Origin: JAZBPO01 sp963691775
GTDB taxonomy: Bacteria > Pseudomonadota > Gammaproteobacteria > Pseudomonadales > Azotimanducaceae
Length of the DNA stretch: 64,000 bases
Direction of reading: 5' to 3'
Assembly (NCBI GenBank): GCA_963691775.1
Contig: OY829369.1
Span: 3,534,001 to 3,598,000 of the forward strand
Part shown: piece after piece, positions 9,881-19,716 of the stretch
Position numbering within the stretch: the first letter of the stretch is position 1
Layout: each line of letters opens with the position of its first letter
Translations under genes and position numbers: made by a program
Notes under the pieces: generated by a model
Databases searched by the model: none
What the model saw: only the letters and a program-made list of their open reading frames with translations
Told to the model about the DNA's origin: nothing

Positions 9881-10295
9881 CAAGAACGCCCCAGTCCATT
9901 GGTTAGCGCCAAGTACGCGGAAGATGCGAGCGCACGCTAGCAGGCGCGCTTTGGGCGGGACAAGGAGACGGGCCACCACGAACCGCCTGCAAAGTTGGAA
10001 AGGAGGGTTTTGTGCACAAATCTGCCATCGCGAGTCGCGAGGCACTGACTGAAGGTAGGTTCCAAGATGGGCGGCTCGAAACTCGGTGTCTCTCGACCGC
10101 GTTGGCAACTGTCTGCGATGTGGGTGTTAGTGAATCGTGAGTCGTACGGGTGCGCAGGGAAAGCGCTTTCCGGAACCCTGCATCGGCCCATGGCATGCAC
10201 GGCGCGCTGCGCTGCGTTCCCCGAGCCAATGCAAACATCGCCCTTGCGACGCGGTACGCTGTGGGTCGCGCGCTGCACTCCTTTGACCCATTCGA
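9881..10295. other. Intergenic gap between divergent genes
   Basis: About 415 bases between the GNAT gene (leftward) and the aminopeptidase gene (rightward). It should hold both promoters, but no clear -35/-10 pair or operator could be picked out. No gene is supported. Confidence 0.4.
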
Positions 10296-11687
10296 ATGAA
10301 GGTAGTCATGACCTCCGAAGATCTCGCACCCATCGGCTTTGTGCTCGAAGCTGATAACCCCACGATCATTGAACTCGTTTCAGCTGATGCGCTCGGCGCG
10401 CGTCTTCAATCGCTCGGCGACGCCCAGCGCGCGTCGCTTGAACGCCAGGGGTTCAAGGCGAAGGGCGGCGAGTTCGCCTGGCTTGAAGGCAAGGGCAGCC
10501 CGCGCGTGCTCTGCGGCTGGGATGGCATCGATGGCCTCGCTGCGCTTGGCGGATTGCCGATGAAGCTACCCGAGGGCGACTACGCGCTCGAGGGCGAGGC
10601 GAGCACTCTTCAGCTGACAGGCTGGGGGCTCGGCAGCTATCAGTTCCTGCGCTACCGCGCCGCCAAGCGTGCGCCCGCGCGATTGGTTCTGCCGGCAGCC
10701 GCGGATAGGGACGCGGTCATCAACAGCACTCGCGCCGTCGCCCTCACGCGCGATCTCATCAACACGCCAGCGCAGGACATGGCGCCGTCGCATCTCGAGG
10801 CGGAGATCGTCGCGATGGGCAAGATCTTCGGCGCCCACGTCGACGTCACGATTGGCGATGCGCTACTCGACCTCGAATGCGGTGCGATCCACGCGGTCGG
10901 GCGCGCGGCCGCGGACGCCCCGCGGCTCATTGATCTTCAGTGGGGTAACGAGACGCACCCGAAGGTCACGCTCGTGGGAAAGGGCGTGACCTTCGACAAC
11001 GGCGGCCTCGACATCAAACCGTCTTCGGCCATGCGCCTCATGAAGAAGGACATGGGCGGCGCGGCCACGGCCATTGGCCTTGCCTATCTCGTGATGGCGC
11101 AGGCGCTGCCCGTGCGACTGCGATTGTTGATTCCGGCGGCTGAGAACGCGATCAGCGGCAACGCCTTCCGGCCGGGTGATGTACTGAACACGCACAAGGG
11201 CCTGACCGTCGAGATCGACAACACCGACGCCGAAGGCCGACTGTTGCTCTGTGATGCGCTGTCTATCGCCTGTGAAGAAAAGCCGGAGGCGATCTTCGAC
11301 TTCGCCACCCTCACGGGCTCGGCGCGCTCTGCCGTTGGTGCGGAGATTGCGGCCATGTGGTGCAACGACGATGGGCTGGCGGCTTCAGTCGCCGAGGGCG
11401 GGGCACGAGCAGATGACGCGGTCTGGCGCATGCCGCTGCATGACGCCTACAACCACATGCTCGACTCGAAGGTCGCCGACCTCGTGAACTGCGCACCGTC
11501 GCCGTATGCGGGTGCAATTGTTGCGGCGCTCTACCTGCAGCGCTTCGTCGACAGAGACATCCCCTGGATGCACTTCGACATCATGGCCTACAACATTCGC
11601 AATCGGCCCGGGCGCCCGGAAGGGGGCGAGGCGATGGCATTGCGTGCGGTGTACGACCATCTCGAGCGGACGTATTCCGGCGAATGA
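10296..11687 (+). CDS. Leucyl aminopeptidase family protein (M17)
   Basis: A 463-residue cytosolic metallo-aminopeptidase. The M17 signature NTDAEGRLLL is at residues 309-318, and the other metal and catalytic residues are visible: VGKGVTFDNGGLDIKP (Lys229, Asp234), KKDMGGAATAI (Asp252) and Asp311/Glu313/Arg315 in the signature. Family members bind two divalent metals and release N-terminal residues from peptides. The N-terminal domain is diverged from E. coli PepA, so it is closer to the shorter PepB-like group. Two starts are close: ATG 10296, or ATG 10308, which has GAAGG just upstream. Confidence 0.92.
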   Translation: MKVVMTSEDLAPIGFVLEADNPTIIELVSADALGARLQSLGDAQRASLERQGFKAKGGEFAWLEGKGSPRVLCGWDGIDGLAALGGLPMKLPEGDYALEGEASTLQLTGWGLGSYQFLRYRAAKRAPARLVLPAAADRDAVINSTRAVALTRDLINTPAQDMAPSHLEAEIVAMGKIFGAHVDVTIGDALLDLECGAIHAVGRAAADAPRLIDLQWGNETHPKVTLVGKGVTFDNGGLDIKPSSAMRLMKKDMGGAATAIGLAYLVMAQALPVRLRLLIPAAENAISGNAFRPGDVLNTHKGLTVEIDNTDAEGRLLLCDALSIACEEKPEAIFDFATLTGSARSAVGAEIAAMWCNDDGLAASVAEGGARADDAVWRMPLHDAYNHMLDSKVADLVNCAPSPYAGAIVAALYLQRFVDRDIPWMHFDIMAYNIRNRPGRPEGGEAMALRAVYDHLERTYSGE

Positions 11688-12530
11688 CATAGGTCCGCGC
11701 GGGGTCGACGGACTTGAATGCGCGTGCGTTTTGCACAGAGCCACCCCGGCGTGGCCTCGGAGCGCGCGGGTCTTGAGTTCGGGCGAGCTCTGCTGGCGTG
11801 ATCGCCGTGAATCGGCAGGGCCCGTTCCAGAGTGCCGCTGCGGCGCGCTGATCAGACCGCGCGAATCAACAGCACGTTTCAATAGCTTCGTTCCGCGCCT
11901 TAATGCCGTCTTTGAACGTCTTCGGCGTACCAAGACTTAGCCTGAAGCACTAGAACCGCCCGCGGTGTGCGTTGCCAAGCGGGGGAGGGCGCTCGGCTTC
12001 ATGTGCTGCCCCGACGAGAGCCGTCCGCCGATCTATGCGGGCCCCCGTTTGTATTGGTGACTGCATCAGGGCCCTGTAGGGCGAATCGTGCGCGAGATCT
12101 GGGCGAATGCCTTGAGGTGCGCCAAGCTGCGTGCATGGTGTTTAAGCGCGTGAGCGGTGAGGGTCGCTGTCCGTCCGGCTGCCAAGCGCGCTGTTTGTGC
12201 ATTTGTGTGGGGGAAGCCAGGGCGCGCAAACTCGTATCGTTTGCCGACCCCCGCACGCGTGATGGCCTTTTCCTCTTCAGCCCGGGCCTCATTCCAGCCC
12301 CACAGAAAACGCGCGCCCGGCGCGTGGAAGATCGTGTACGCACGCCGCACATGCGCTTCGGCAAGGGCTCCGGGCTCCGCTGCGCGGTCTCGGATTCCGT
12401 TGTGCTTCAAGCCTATTGCGGGTCGTGACGCGGCTCGCGGCGGGGCGCATGCGCTGCGGCGCTGCGTCATCGCCTTGATGCCGACCGCCGCCGGTAGGGC
12501 GCGCTCAGGCCTGCAATTCGATCTGCTGCC
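11688..12530. other. Intergenic gap, no gene recognised
   Basis: About 840 bases between convergent genes. Several open frames of 120-180 codons occur on both strands but they overlap each other, are rich in Arg/Ala/Pro and show no domain, so they look like chance frames or eroded sequence. Confidence 0.45.
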
Positions 12531-13055
12531 CTAGATCGGCGCAGGCCGCACCGGATCGGATCCGTCCCAACCTTTGGCTGCGTCTTCAATCAGCTTGAAC
12601 AGGTCAAGGTAAGCCGGATTGTTGTCCCACAGCTCAATGAAATGCCCGAGGCTATCGACCGTATCAAAGTAAGCGAGCGGCGCACCTCCAACCGTGCACT
12701 CGAAGGCTTTTTCATGGCCTCTTGAGGCGAAGTCTTCACAGGTTTCCGTAAAGTTCTCCGGCATCAAACCGAGGTGGTGAACGCCCGACTTACCGGCATC
12801 CAAAAACTCTCGATAGACAGAAGGAGCGTCGTTTTCGCAATAGATCAGTTCTACTTGCACACTGCCGGAGTTCCCCAAGGCAAGGGAGACATCGGCATTG
12901 GAAGCTGCGCCGCGATATCTCTGGTCTTCCAGCGGTGCATGTTCGAGCAGGAAAAACGGTCCTGCCTTGAGGTATTTCGTCCAGTAGTCGAGTGCGCGTT
13001 CCATGTCCCTGACTACGTAGGCAATCTGGCGGACGGTGTACAAGGGTTGTGTCAT
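12531..13055 (-). CDS. VOC superfamily protein (glyoxalase/bleomycin-resistance fold)
   Basis: A 174-residue protein with two beta-alpha-beta-beta-beta modules. The first begins VRQIAYVVRDMERALDYW, the second GVHHLGLMPENF, and the closing strand LGHFIELWDN supplies the usual metal-binding Glu. His-His in the second module and this Glu are consistent with a metal site, though the first position (Ala-Tyr) lacks the usual His. The family includes isomerases, dioxygenases and resistance proteins, so the reaction is not predictable. The start ATG at 13055 is followed directly by the first module. Confidence 0.85.
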   Translation of the reverse strand: MTQPLYTVRQIAYVVRDMERALDYWTKYLKAGPFFLLEHAPLEDQRYRGAASNADVSLALGNSGSVQVELIYCENDAPSVYREFLDAGKSGVHHLGLMPENFTETCEDFASRGHEKAFECTVGGAPLAYFDTVDSLGHFIELWDNNPAYLDLFKLIEDAAKGWDGSDPVRPAPI

Positions 13056-13312
13056 AGCTTCGTCTCCCGAAAGGTCAGAATGGAAGCGTCACATAAAGCT
13101 GACGAAGACGGCATCACAGAGCGCCGTCTTCAACTTATCGGCGGTCCGAAGAAATCAGGCAGATTACTCCCTCGGAAACTCTGGTTGGGTGTTCTGGAGG
13201 TCTTAAGTCGTTAGAGCGTGGAGGATGCGGGTCGAAAGGTAAGCGGTGCCTTACCTACACGTTTCGGTCGCTATTTCCGCCGCATCTTGTGCACGCCGCC
13301 GTGGGTTCAACG

Positions 13313-13906
13313 CTAACGCTGCCCATGAAGGCTGTAGCGGCGCACAGACGCGTCTTCGATCAGGCGGGCCCAGTTGGCGTCGTAGGGGTGAACAAAACGT
13401 GTTCCTCCATCCTCATCGACCAGCGGGCGCGAACTATTGCTCCATCCGAAGATACCTCCGGATAAATTGGCAACGGCCACAGCGCCCTCGTCGAACAAGC
13501 TGGCTTGTAAACGATCGGCGACAACAGAAGAACGCCAGCCGACAGAGCAATAGAAAATCACTTTTTTCCCTGCGATCGCACTGCCATAGCGAGACAGGAA
13601 TGTGTCTTCATCGATGCTCGGGTTCACGCGAATCGCACCCTCAAGGTGGCTGACGGCATATTCGGAGGGAGTTCTAACGTCGAACAGCATGACCTCTTCG
13701 GGAGGCAGCTCGACCAGCCGTGCTGCATTGAGATGCACGACGCCAGGGTATGTTCGGAGGATGTCTTCGCGGATTGCCCGCAGTTCAGCGGTCATAGGCC
13801 AGGCGCCGGGCACAGTGCTCGCCAGCACCAGGGCGACTGCCAGGCGTAGCAAGGTCGCAAGGCTAGCCTTTGAGGGCCGAGGAGCAGTTTGTTCGACGGA
13901 TGTCAT
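13313..13906 (-). CDS. Exported rhodanese-domain protein
   Basis: A 197-residue protein with an N-terminal signal peptide or anchor (hydrophobic core LLRLAVALVLASTVPGA) and one rhodanese domain. The domain begins VMLFDVRTPSEYAVSHLEGA and carries the active-site loop YCSVGWRSS, with the cysteine that in active rhodaneses accepts sulfur. It would act in the periplasm. The start is placed at 13906; the frame runs open to 14107 but that extension is unlike a protein. The gene stands alone. Confidence 0.85.
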   Translation of the reverse strand: MTSVEQTAPRPSKASLATLLRLAVALVLASTVPGAWPMTAELRAIREDILRTYPGVVHLNAARLVELPPEEVMLFDVRTPSEYAVSHLEGAIRVNPSIDEDTFLSRYGSAIAGKKVIFYCSVGWRSSVVADRLQASLFDEGAVAVANLSGGIFGWSNSSRPLVDEDGGTRFVHPYDANWARLIEDASVRRYSLHGQR

Positions 13907-14937
13907 TTCGCGGCTTCCCGTACTGCGAACGCAGCCATGGTACGGTAGTCGGATCCGGCCGCCCTTGTCACGCGGTGGCCGCAGGCGTATCGCTCGAGGA
14001 TCGGAGCCGCTGACTGAAGCGTTCGCCTGGCGCCACCAGGCTCTCGCGCGGCACGGGCTCGACGCGCCCTGAACGATTCGTTTTGATCGAGTGCCTGAAC
14101 GCCCCATGCCTAACGGCGCGCCAGTCTTCGCATCGAATCAATCGAGGGTTTGCAAGCTTTTGCGTATGCACGCTCGACGGGCGAGGCAGGTTGGGCGCGC
14201 ATGCGTACGCCGAAGCAAGCCGATTGCCGCGGTTGCGTTGCCGGTCGACCATCGCCTGTCGGGGTTCTTTTCCGCGCATTTACGCGCTCATGTCTTGCTC
14301 GGCCTAGGCCTCAAATTCACGAATAGCCGCGGCGCTGGCGGGCGTGTACGCGCCGCAAGGCGCCCGTTATGAACGCAGGGGCACAAGCCAGCTTCGTTAA
14401 GGCTGACTCATTGGAAGGCCCGCTTCGCCAGCGGACATGATCTGTGCGCGAAGCCTGGGCGGGCCCTTGCGAAGCATCGTTAGCCGCCGGGGGGGCTAGC
14501 CATGGGCTGGAATTTGAAGGATGGCCAAAATGGCTTGTCAAAATGGCGTGATCGTTTTGCATCATGAATGTTCACGTCACCAGCAGAACGTCCACCGTGG
14601 CCTTGCCGTCGTCGGGGCCCGGCAATAGCCAGAAGTAGAGGGGGTTCAACCTTCGGCGGCCCGCAATCACTAGCAGCTCGAATGTCGCCGGGCCTAGTCG
14701 GGCCGGCAGCGCCTGCGGACCGATGCCGGCCTGACGGGCCGTTGGGCCATAAGGCGGGCCTATGTGGACATCCAACCCTCCCCTAATCGAAAGGCACTGA
14801 ATCAATCGCGGTTCGGAAGTGAGCATCCACTGAGTTCTCCACCTGCTCGCAGTGCGAGCAGCTATCATCTGAGGTTGTGCGGTCTGGCGGCCGCATCGGT
14901 TCGCTTACAAAACTGCGCGCACCGCACGGGTCCATGC
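13907..14937. other. Intergenic gap between divergent genes
   Basis: About 1 kb between the rhodanese gene and the diguanylate cyclase gene. No frame on either strand has recognisable domains. Some short G/C palindromes are present but none forms a convincing terminator, attachment site or RNA gene. Confidence 0.45.
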
Positions 14938-15831
14938 ATGGCAGGCGACAGCAACAGGCAGAACTACCCGCGTGAGCTGGTCTACGAAGCCATTCGCCAC
15001 CTGCGCGACGAGGTCGTGTTCATCTCCGACGACGACCGCCGTATGCGCTACGTGACGCCCTCGGTAACGGAGGTGCTCGGTCATGAAGAAGCTGCGTTCC
15101 TAGCGTTCTCTACGGTCGACCTGATTCACCCCGATGATCTGCCTATGGCCGCGAAGGCGGCGCTGGAGCTTCGCGGGGCTGCGGGGTCCTACCGACTCAC
15201 CTTGCGATTGCGCCATGCAGATGGACGCTGGATCTGGTGCGATGTCGTTGGGCGCAATCTGATGGAAGGCCCGGTCGGCGGCTTCGTGAATTCACTGCGC
15301 GACGTGAGCGCGCAACGGGCGCTCGAAGAGCGACTTGCTCTCGAAGCGCGGCGCGATGAGCTAACGGGCGTGAGTAACCGGCGCGGTTTTCTCGAAACGC
15401 TTGAGGCTGTCATGTCCGGGCGCTCGGTTGGCCGCGTCGGTCTTCTGATGCTCGACCTCGACGAGTTCAAGGCGGTCAATGATCGGCTTGGGCACCCCGC
15501 TGGTGACGCGCTCCTCGTGGAGGTCGCGAAGCGCATCCAATCCGCGCTACGGCCCGGCGACGTGGTCGGACGGCTCGGGGGCGATGAGTTCGCGCTGCTC
15601 ATACACCGCGCCGACGATGATGTGCTGCTTGAGGGCATTGCGCAGCGCCTGCGCGGTCTCATTTCCGAGCGCTACACGCTCCCGGAGGGCGAGGCGATGA
15701 TCGGTGTGTCCGTCGGCGCTGCGCGTGCTCGCGCGGATGACAGCATCGATGACTTGATCCGCGTCGCGGACGGGGCGCTCTACGAGGCCAAGGCAGCAGG
15801 CCGCGACGCGGTCCGCGTTGCAGTGCGGTGA
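14938..15831 (+). CDS. PAS-GGDEF diguanylate cyclase
   Basis: A 297-residue soluble signalling enzyme. A PAS domain spans about residues 15-125 (LRDEVVFISDDDRRMRYVTP through GFVNSLRDVS), followed by a short linker helix and a GGDEF domain at about 135-297. The active site GGDEF is at 214-218 and an intact inhibitory RxxD (RPGD, 205-208) sits five residues ahead, so product inhibition by c-di-GMP is expected. There is no membrane segment, so the PAS domain should sense a cytoplasmic or diffusible signal. The start ATG at 14938 is chosen because the frame upstream (open to 14764) is unlike protein. A broken class III cyclase gene lies just downstream on the other strand. Confidence 0.9.
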   Translation: MAGDSNRQNYPRELVYEAIRHLRDEVVFISDDDRRMRYVTPSVTEVLGHEEAAFLAFSTVDLIHPDDLPMAAKAALELRGAAGSYRLTLRLRHADGRWIWCDVVGRNLMEGPVGGFVNSLRDVSAQRALEERLALEARRDELTGVSNRRGFLETLEAVMSGRSVGRVGLLMLDLDEFKAVNDRLGHPAGDALLVEVAKRIQSALRPGDVVGRLGGDEFALLIHRADDDVLLEGIAQRLRGLISERYTLPEGEAMIGVSVGAARARADDSIDDLIRVADGALYEAKAAGRDAVRVAVR

Positions 15832-16089
15832 GTGTCGTTTCCGTGCGAGCTCTGGCTCGGGGCCGATGTCCGATATCGTCTGACTGCGAACTTCGTAGAG
15901 GCGATTTCGAGCGACGCCTTGGGCATCCAAGTGGCTGCGGGCGGTGATCGCGCCCGGATGCGACGATGTCGCGGCGGGCTCTGATGGCGATCAGGCGCTT
16001 GCCTCGGGGCCTTCGCCAAAGGCATTTCTCCCCTGAACGAAGTGCCCCGACGCTTCTTCGGCACCGAGATGACGCGCTGCGCCTCCAGC

Positions 16090-16698
16090 CTAGCGCCACG
16101 TTGCCGCGAAGAATTGAATGCCCATCCCGGAAACGACTGCCTCGCGGGCTTCCACTTTGTGCTGTGCCCTTGTCTGCAAGCCCTCGAAAGCTGACTGGGT
16201 CAGCAGGATGTCGTCTCGGCCTCCTACGTCCTCGCCAAGCTTCGATGCGAGATTGACCTCCTTGCCGAAGTAGCCCTCCTCGTCTCCTGCGCGGAGGACG
16301 TCCCCATAGCCCAGCCCGATTGACAGGCCGTAGGGTTCTCGCTCATTGCGCGCCAGTCCGCCTTCGCAGATCACGCGTTGCATAGCAATGGCAGCGTCGA
16401 GCGCCTGGTCCGGCGTCTTGAAGTACGCGATGCAGTTGTCGGCATGAAGGGATAAGGCGGTGGCGCTGGAATCTTGCAGAACGGTTCCCAGAAGCGATCT
16501 CGCGGAAGCAATTTTGCTGATGAAGTGGACGATGCAGGCTTCCTATGTGATACGGGAGAACCCGACCGAGTCGGCCATGATGATCGCGAGCCTCTCTCCG
16601 AACTGCTGTCTCGCAGCAGCCTCTCGCTGTGTCATCGGAATCTGTTGACGCTCGCAATCCGCCAGAAACTCCAGAAGCTTCATATCGTCGACCTCCAT
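16090..16698 (-). pseudogene. Class III adenylate/guanylate cyclase, interrupted by an in-frame TAG
   Basis: Read on the minus strand, a single frame encodes a class III cyclase catalytic domain: LAIIMADSVGFSRIT, then a TAG at 16543-16545, then EACIVHFISKIASARSLLG, then HADNCIAYF, MQRVICEGG, LSIGLGYGDVL, GDEEGYFGKEVNLASKLG and DILLTQSAF. The two metal-binding aspartates (in MADSVGF and HADNC) are present and the frame is unbroken on either side of the TAG, so one point change (for example GAG to TAG; relatives have Glu-Glu here) explains the interruption. The start is taken at 16698 (MEVDDMKLLEF); the frame is open to 16815. Without suppression the product would stop after about 50 residues and be inactive. 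Confidence 0.8.
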
Positions 16699-17501
16699 CC
16701 GCACGGGCTTCGAGCGCTCCAGCGTGGATTTGCTGCTCTCGCGGATCGATGCCCATGTCCCTTGTCCCACGAAAAGCGCGGCGGGAGACGTTGTCCAGCG
16801 AAGGAAGGTAATCAAGAGTTATGGAAGCGCCCGCGCCAAGGCCAATTCGCCCCGCTCACGCCCACAGTCCCCGGCGGGCGCTAAAGAATCTGTTGGAGCC
16901 TTGGCGCAGCTTCAAGACTGCATCAATGACTCTGCGTTCTTGAATCATCGGCAACCCGACGAGAGCCGTTGGCCGGAGCCGGATGTCGGGATGGCGCCAG
17001 CCTATCGGCTCGGCGCTCGGCTTGCCGTCATCGCCCGCGGGTTCCTGATCGGGCCATCAGGGGAGATGCCGACCAGAGCAGCAATAAGTCGAGCGCGGCG
17101 ACTGCTCGTTGAGTTGCTTGCTTCGAGATGAGTCGCCGTGCGCCGGCGGGGGGTGGGGGCGGGCGTTGATCAAGATGCGGAGGCCGAGCATGCGTTGGAC
17201 GACTCGGCGCATTTGCCACGCAGAAAGCTGCGCTCGGTCGCTTGGCCGTGTTGCTTGAGCATGCTGCCGCCGCCTCGGCGCTGTGTCCTCAAAGTTGCTT
17301 CGAGCGCAGAAGGCGCACCCTCCGGCGCAGCCGCTCACGATCAGCCCGTTTCGTGTTTCTCGGTTGAACGAATGCATTGCGTCTCCGATCCGTATCGGCG
17401 TCCAATGACCCGAGTGCCGATCCCGCCACGGAAGCTGAAAGCTGGGATGCTGGCAGCAGGACGCGTGTCGCTTACCGTATCTGACCCCGGCGAAGTCGGG
17501 A
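16699..17501. other. Intergenic gap between divergent genes
   Basis: About 800 bases between the broken cyclase gene and the nucleoside hydrolase gene. No frame shows a domain. The interval is wide enough for promoters in both directions but none could be identified with confidence. Confidence 0.4.
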
Positions 17502-18557
17502 TTGAGGCAACTTTTGAATGCTTGCACCGCGCCGCAGTTGTTCGTTGGCCTCGTCCTACTCATTGCCGCGACGCTAGGCGAAGCGATGGCGGAGCCTTCC
17601 AGGGAGAAGGTCATCCTCGACGTTGACGTCGGCATCGATGATGCGATGGCGATTCTCTTTGCGTCGAAGTCGCCGGAAATCGATCTGCTTGGGGTGACCA
17701 CGGTTTTCGGTAACGCGAGCATTGAGGACAGCACGCGCAACGCGCTGTTTCTCGCAGCGCGATGCGGCCTCGAGGTTCCCGTTGCGCAAGGCGCAAGCGT
17801 TCCCCTCGTGGCGCCGCCGATCCCGCCGGTGGCCTACGTTCACGGGCGTAATGGTCTGGGCAATGTCCCTGTTGGTGAACCCTCCAGGGCCCTTCAGGCC
17901 CCGGTATCAGCTGCGGAATTCATCATCGCCCAGAGTCGCCTCTACCCCGGTGAACTGACGCTTGTGCCGGTCGGGCGGCTGACGAACATTGCGCTGGCGC
18001 TGCGACTCGATCCAACGCTGCCGAGCCGAATCAAACGAATCGTCCTGATGGGTGGCGCCTTCGATACGCGCGGCAACATCACGCCAGTGGCGGGTGCAAA
18101 CACCTATGGTGATCCACATGCCGCCGACATTGTTTTCCAGGCGGGCTGGGACGTGACCGCCGTCGGCACAGACGTGACGCGACAAGTCATGATCGATCAA
18201 GACGACCTGGATGAGCTGGCGCGCAGGAACCCGCTCGCCGGCGGCTTCGTACGGGACATGACCGCTTTCTACCTGGAGTTCCACCGTTCCATTGGCGTGA
18301 CTGGCGGCTTCTACGTGCACGATCCCACCGCTCTGATCTATCTGGTCAGGCCGGACCTGTTCGAAGTCACCCGCGCCGCGATCCGCGTGGTGACTGATGG
18401 CCTGGCAGTGGGGCAAACGATTGCCGCTCCCTATCTGGAATCGCCAGCGGGAACCTTTAAAGCCAATCGTTTCAATCACTACACGTCAGCGGTCGATCAC
18501 GAGGCGGCCCGCGCGCTGCTGTTGAATCGTCTCGCCGAGGTCGAATTCGTCGACTGA
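17502..18557 (+). CDS. Exported inosine/uridine-type nucleoside hydrolase
   Basis: A 351-residue protein with a signal peptide (core LFVGLVLLIAATLGEAMA) followed by a nucleoside hydrolase domain. The calcium-binding signature ILDVDVGIDDAMA gives Asp40, Asp42, Asp46 and Asp47, and the later GGAFDTRGNITP and YVHDPTALIY segments match the family core. The enzyme class cleaves the N-glycosidic bond of nucleosides to base and ribose. Export to the periplasm would make this a salvage enzyme acting on external nucleosides. The start is a TTG (17502 or 17514); no ATG lies before the signal peptide. Confidence 0.87.
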   Translation: MRQLLNACTAPQLFVGLVLLIAATLGEAMAEPSREKVILDVDVGIDDAMAILFASKSPEIDLLGVTTVFGNASIEDSTRNALFLAARCGLEVPVAQGASVPLVAPPIPPVAYVHGRNGLGNVPVGEPSRALQAPVSAAEFIIAQSRLYPGELTLVPVGRLTNIALALRLDPTLPSRIKRIVLMGGAFDTRGNITPVAGANTYGDPHAADIVFQAGWDVTAVGTDVTRQVMIDQDDLDELARRNPLAGGFVRDMTAFYLEFHRSIGVTGGFYVHDPTALIYLVRPDLFEVTRAAIRVVTDGLAVGQTIAAPYLESPAGTFKANRFNHYTSAVDHEAARALLLNRLAEVEFVD

Positions 18558-19226
18558 ACCGCGACTCGCGGCGGCGCAAGCGCTGCTGCCGGCAATTTGC
18601 TGCAAACCGCAGCCTCCCCTCGAGCGACGACGAGCGCCACCCGTCGCCCTCTTCGAATGCTCGCCGGGAAGCCTCGCCTTCAGTCATCCGTCGTCGGGTA
18701 CTTTGCGGCCGGCTTTCGAACCTGGATTCACCCCGCAATTCAGATATCCCCATCTGGGCCGCTATCGGCCGTGGATGTGAAGCCCGGCGGGACGAAGAAG
18801 GTACGCGGTGGAAACCCAGCATGAAGCTGCACTGACTCGATCCTCCGGGCAGACACTGCGCGAGGTGGCCAACTTCCTACCTTGGCGGCGCGGTTACGGG
18901 CGGGGCCACGAAGACGGCGTGGACGGCAACGTGCGCCGATCGTCGATAAGCGTCTTCGGCGGGTGCGACAACACCCCCGCAGCGGGGCCCTTTGCGGGCG
19001 ATAGAAGCGCAGGCCAGTGCCCGTCCCACCCACTGAACAAGGACAGACGCGTTCGGGCACAGCGAGCGCGTCCACGATCCGGATCGTCGGAACCAGTGGG
19101 CGCCCTCAGCCGTGCTGTCGGGCTAAGTCAGTTCTCCGCAGAGTCGAAGTAGAACTCGCTATCCGCGCGTGACGACTGCAGTGTTCACCGGCCACCTTGA
19201 GCCGACCTCACTCGCGAAGCCGACCT
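18558..19226. other. Intergenic gap, no gene recognised
   Basis: About 670 bases upstream of the CDGSH-like gene. Overlapping arginine-rich open frames on both strands carry no domain. No repeats or strong hairpins stand out. Confidence 0.45.
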
Positions 19227-19424
19227 ATGGCGGCGCAACCCGTTGTCGCACAGAAGAGCCCTTACGCCATCGAAGTGAAAGCAGGGAAGGTTTATTCCTG
19301 GTATTCCTGCGGGCGCAGTTCGCGGCAGCCCTTCTGCGATGGTTCGTTCAAGGATTCGCGTCTCGAGCCAGTTGCCTGGACTGCGGAGAAGTCCGATACC
19401 GCGTATTTCTGCGGCTGCGAGTAG
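19227..19424 (+). CDS. CDGSH-type iron-sulfur protein, atypical
   Basis: A 65-residue protein that follows the CDGSH pattern: SPYAIEVKAGKVYSW, then YSCGRSSRQPFCDGSF, then VAWTAEKSDTAYFCGC. CDGSH domains hold a 2Fe-2S cluster with three Cys and one His (C-x-C-x2-S-x3-P-x-C-D-G-S-H). Here the first Cys position is Tyr and the His position is Phe, so two of the four expected ligands are absent while the fold-defining residues remain. The cluster may be absent, altered, or use other residues such as the C-terminal CGC pair. The start ATG at 19227 is chosen; a TTG at 19197 is possible. It lies upstream of a nitroreductase gene in the same direction. Confidence 0.75.
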   Translation: MAAQPVVAQKSPYAIEVKAGKVYSWYSCGRSSRQPFCDGSFKDSRLEPVAWTAEKSDTAYFCGCE

Positions 19425-19716
19425 GCGGGCGAGACGCCGTTGTGCGGCGGAAGCCGAGTCGCGGTCCCCGACGGCTGAAGTTCAGTTCTTCCTTTCATGC
19501 CCATTCACGAGGCTTCGCTTGGCGCCCCAGCACGGTAAACCGTTCACTCGCGCCGACGACCGCGTTGCCGCTCGCGGGTGATCATGAGATTTCGCGATCG
19601 ATGTTGTGCGTCGCGCGTAATGCCGAGTGTCAGCGTGCGGAACGCAGTCACTCTGCAGTGAGATCGCTGGAGCCGAACGCGTAAGATGTGCGCCAGCCTT
19701 CAAGGAGAGATGTTCA

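Noticed and set aside
11967..12534. Several 120-150-codon frames in the 11.7-12.5 kb gap
   Set aside because: They overlap on both strands, have extreme Arg/Ala/Pro content and no recognisable domain.
16543..16545. TAG in the cyclase frame as a pyrrolysine codon
   Set aside because: The position is not a catalytic site; relatives have Glu; no sign of a pyl system. A point mutation is simpler.
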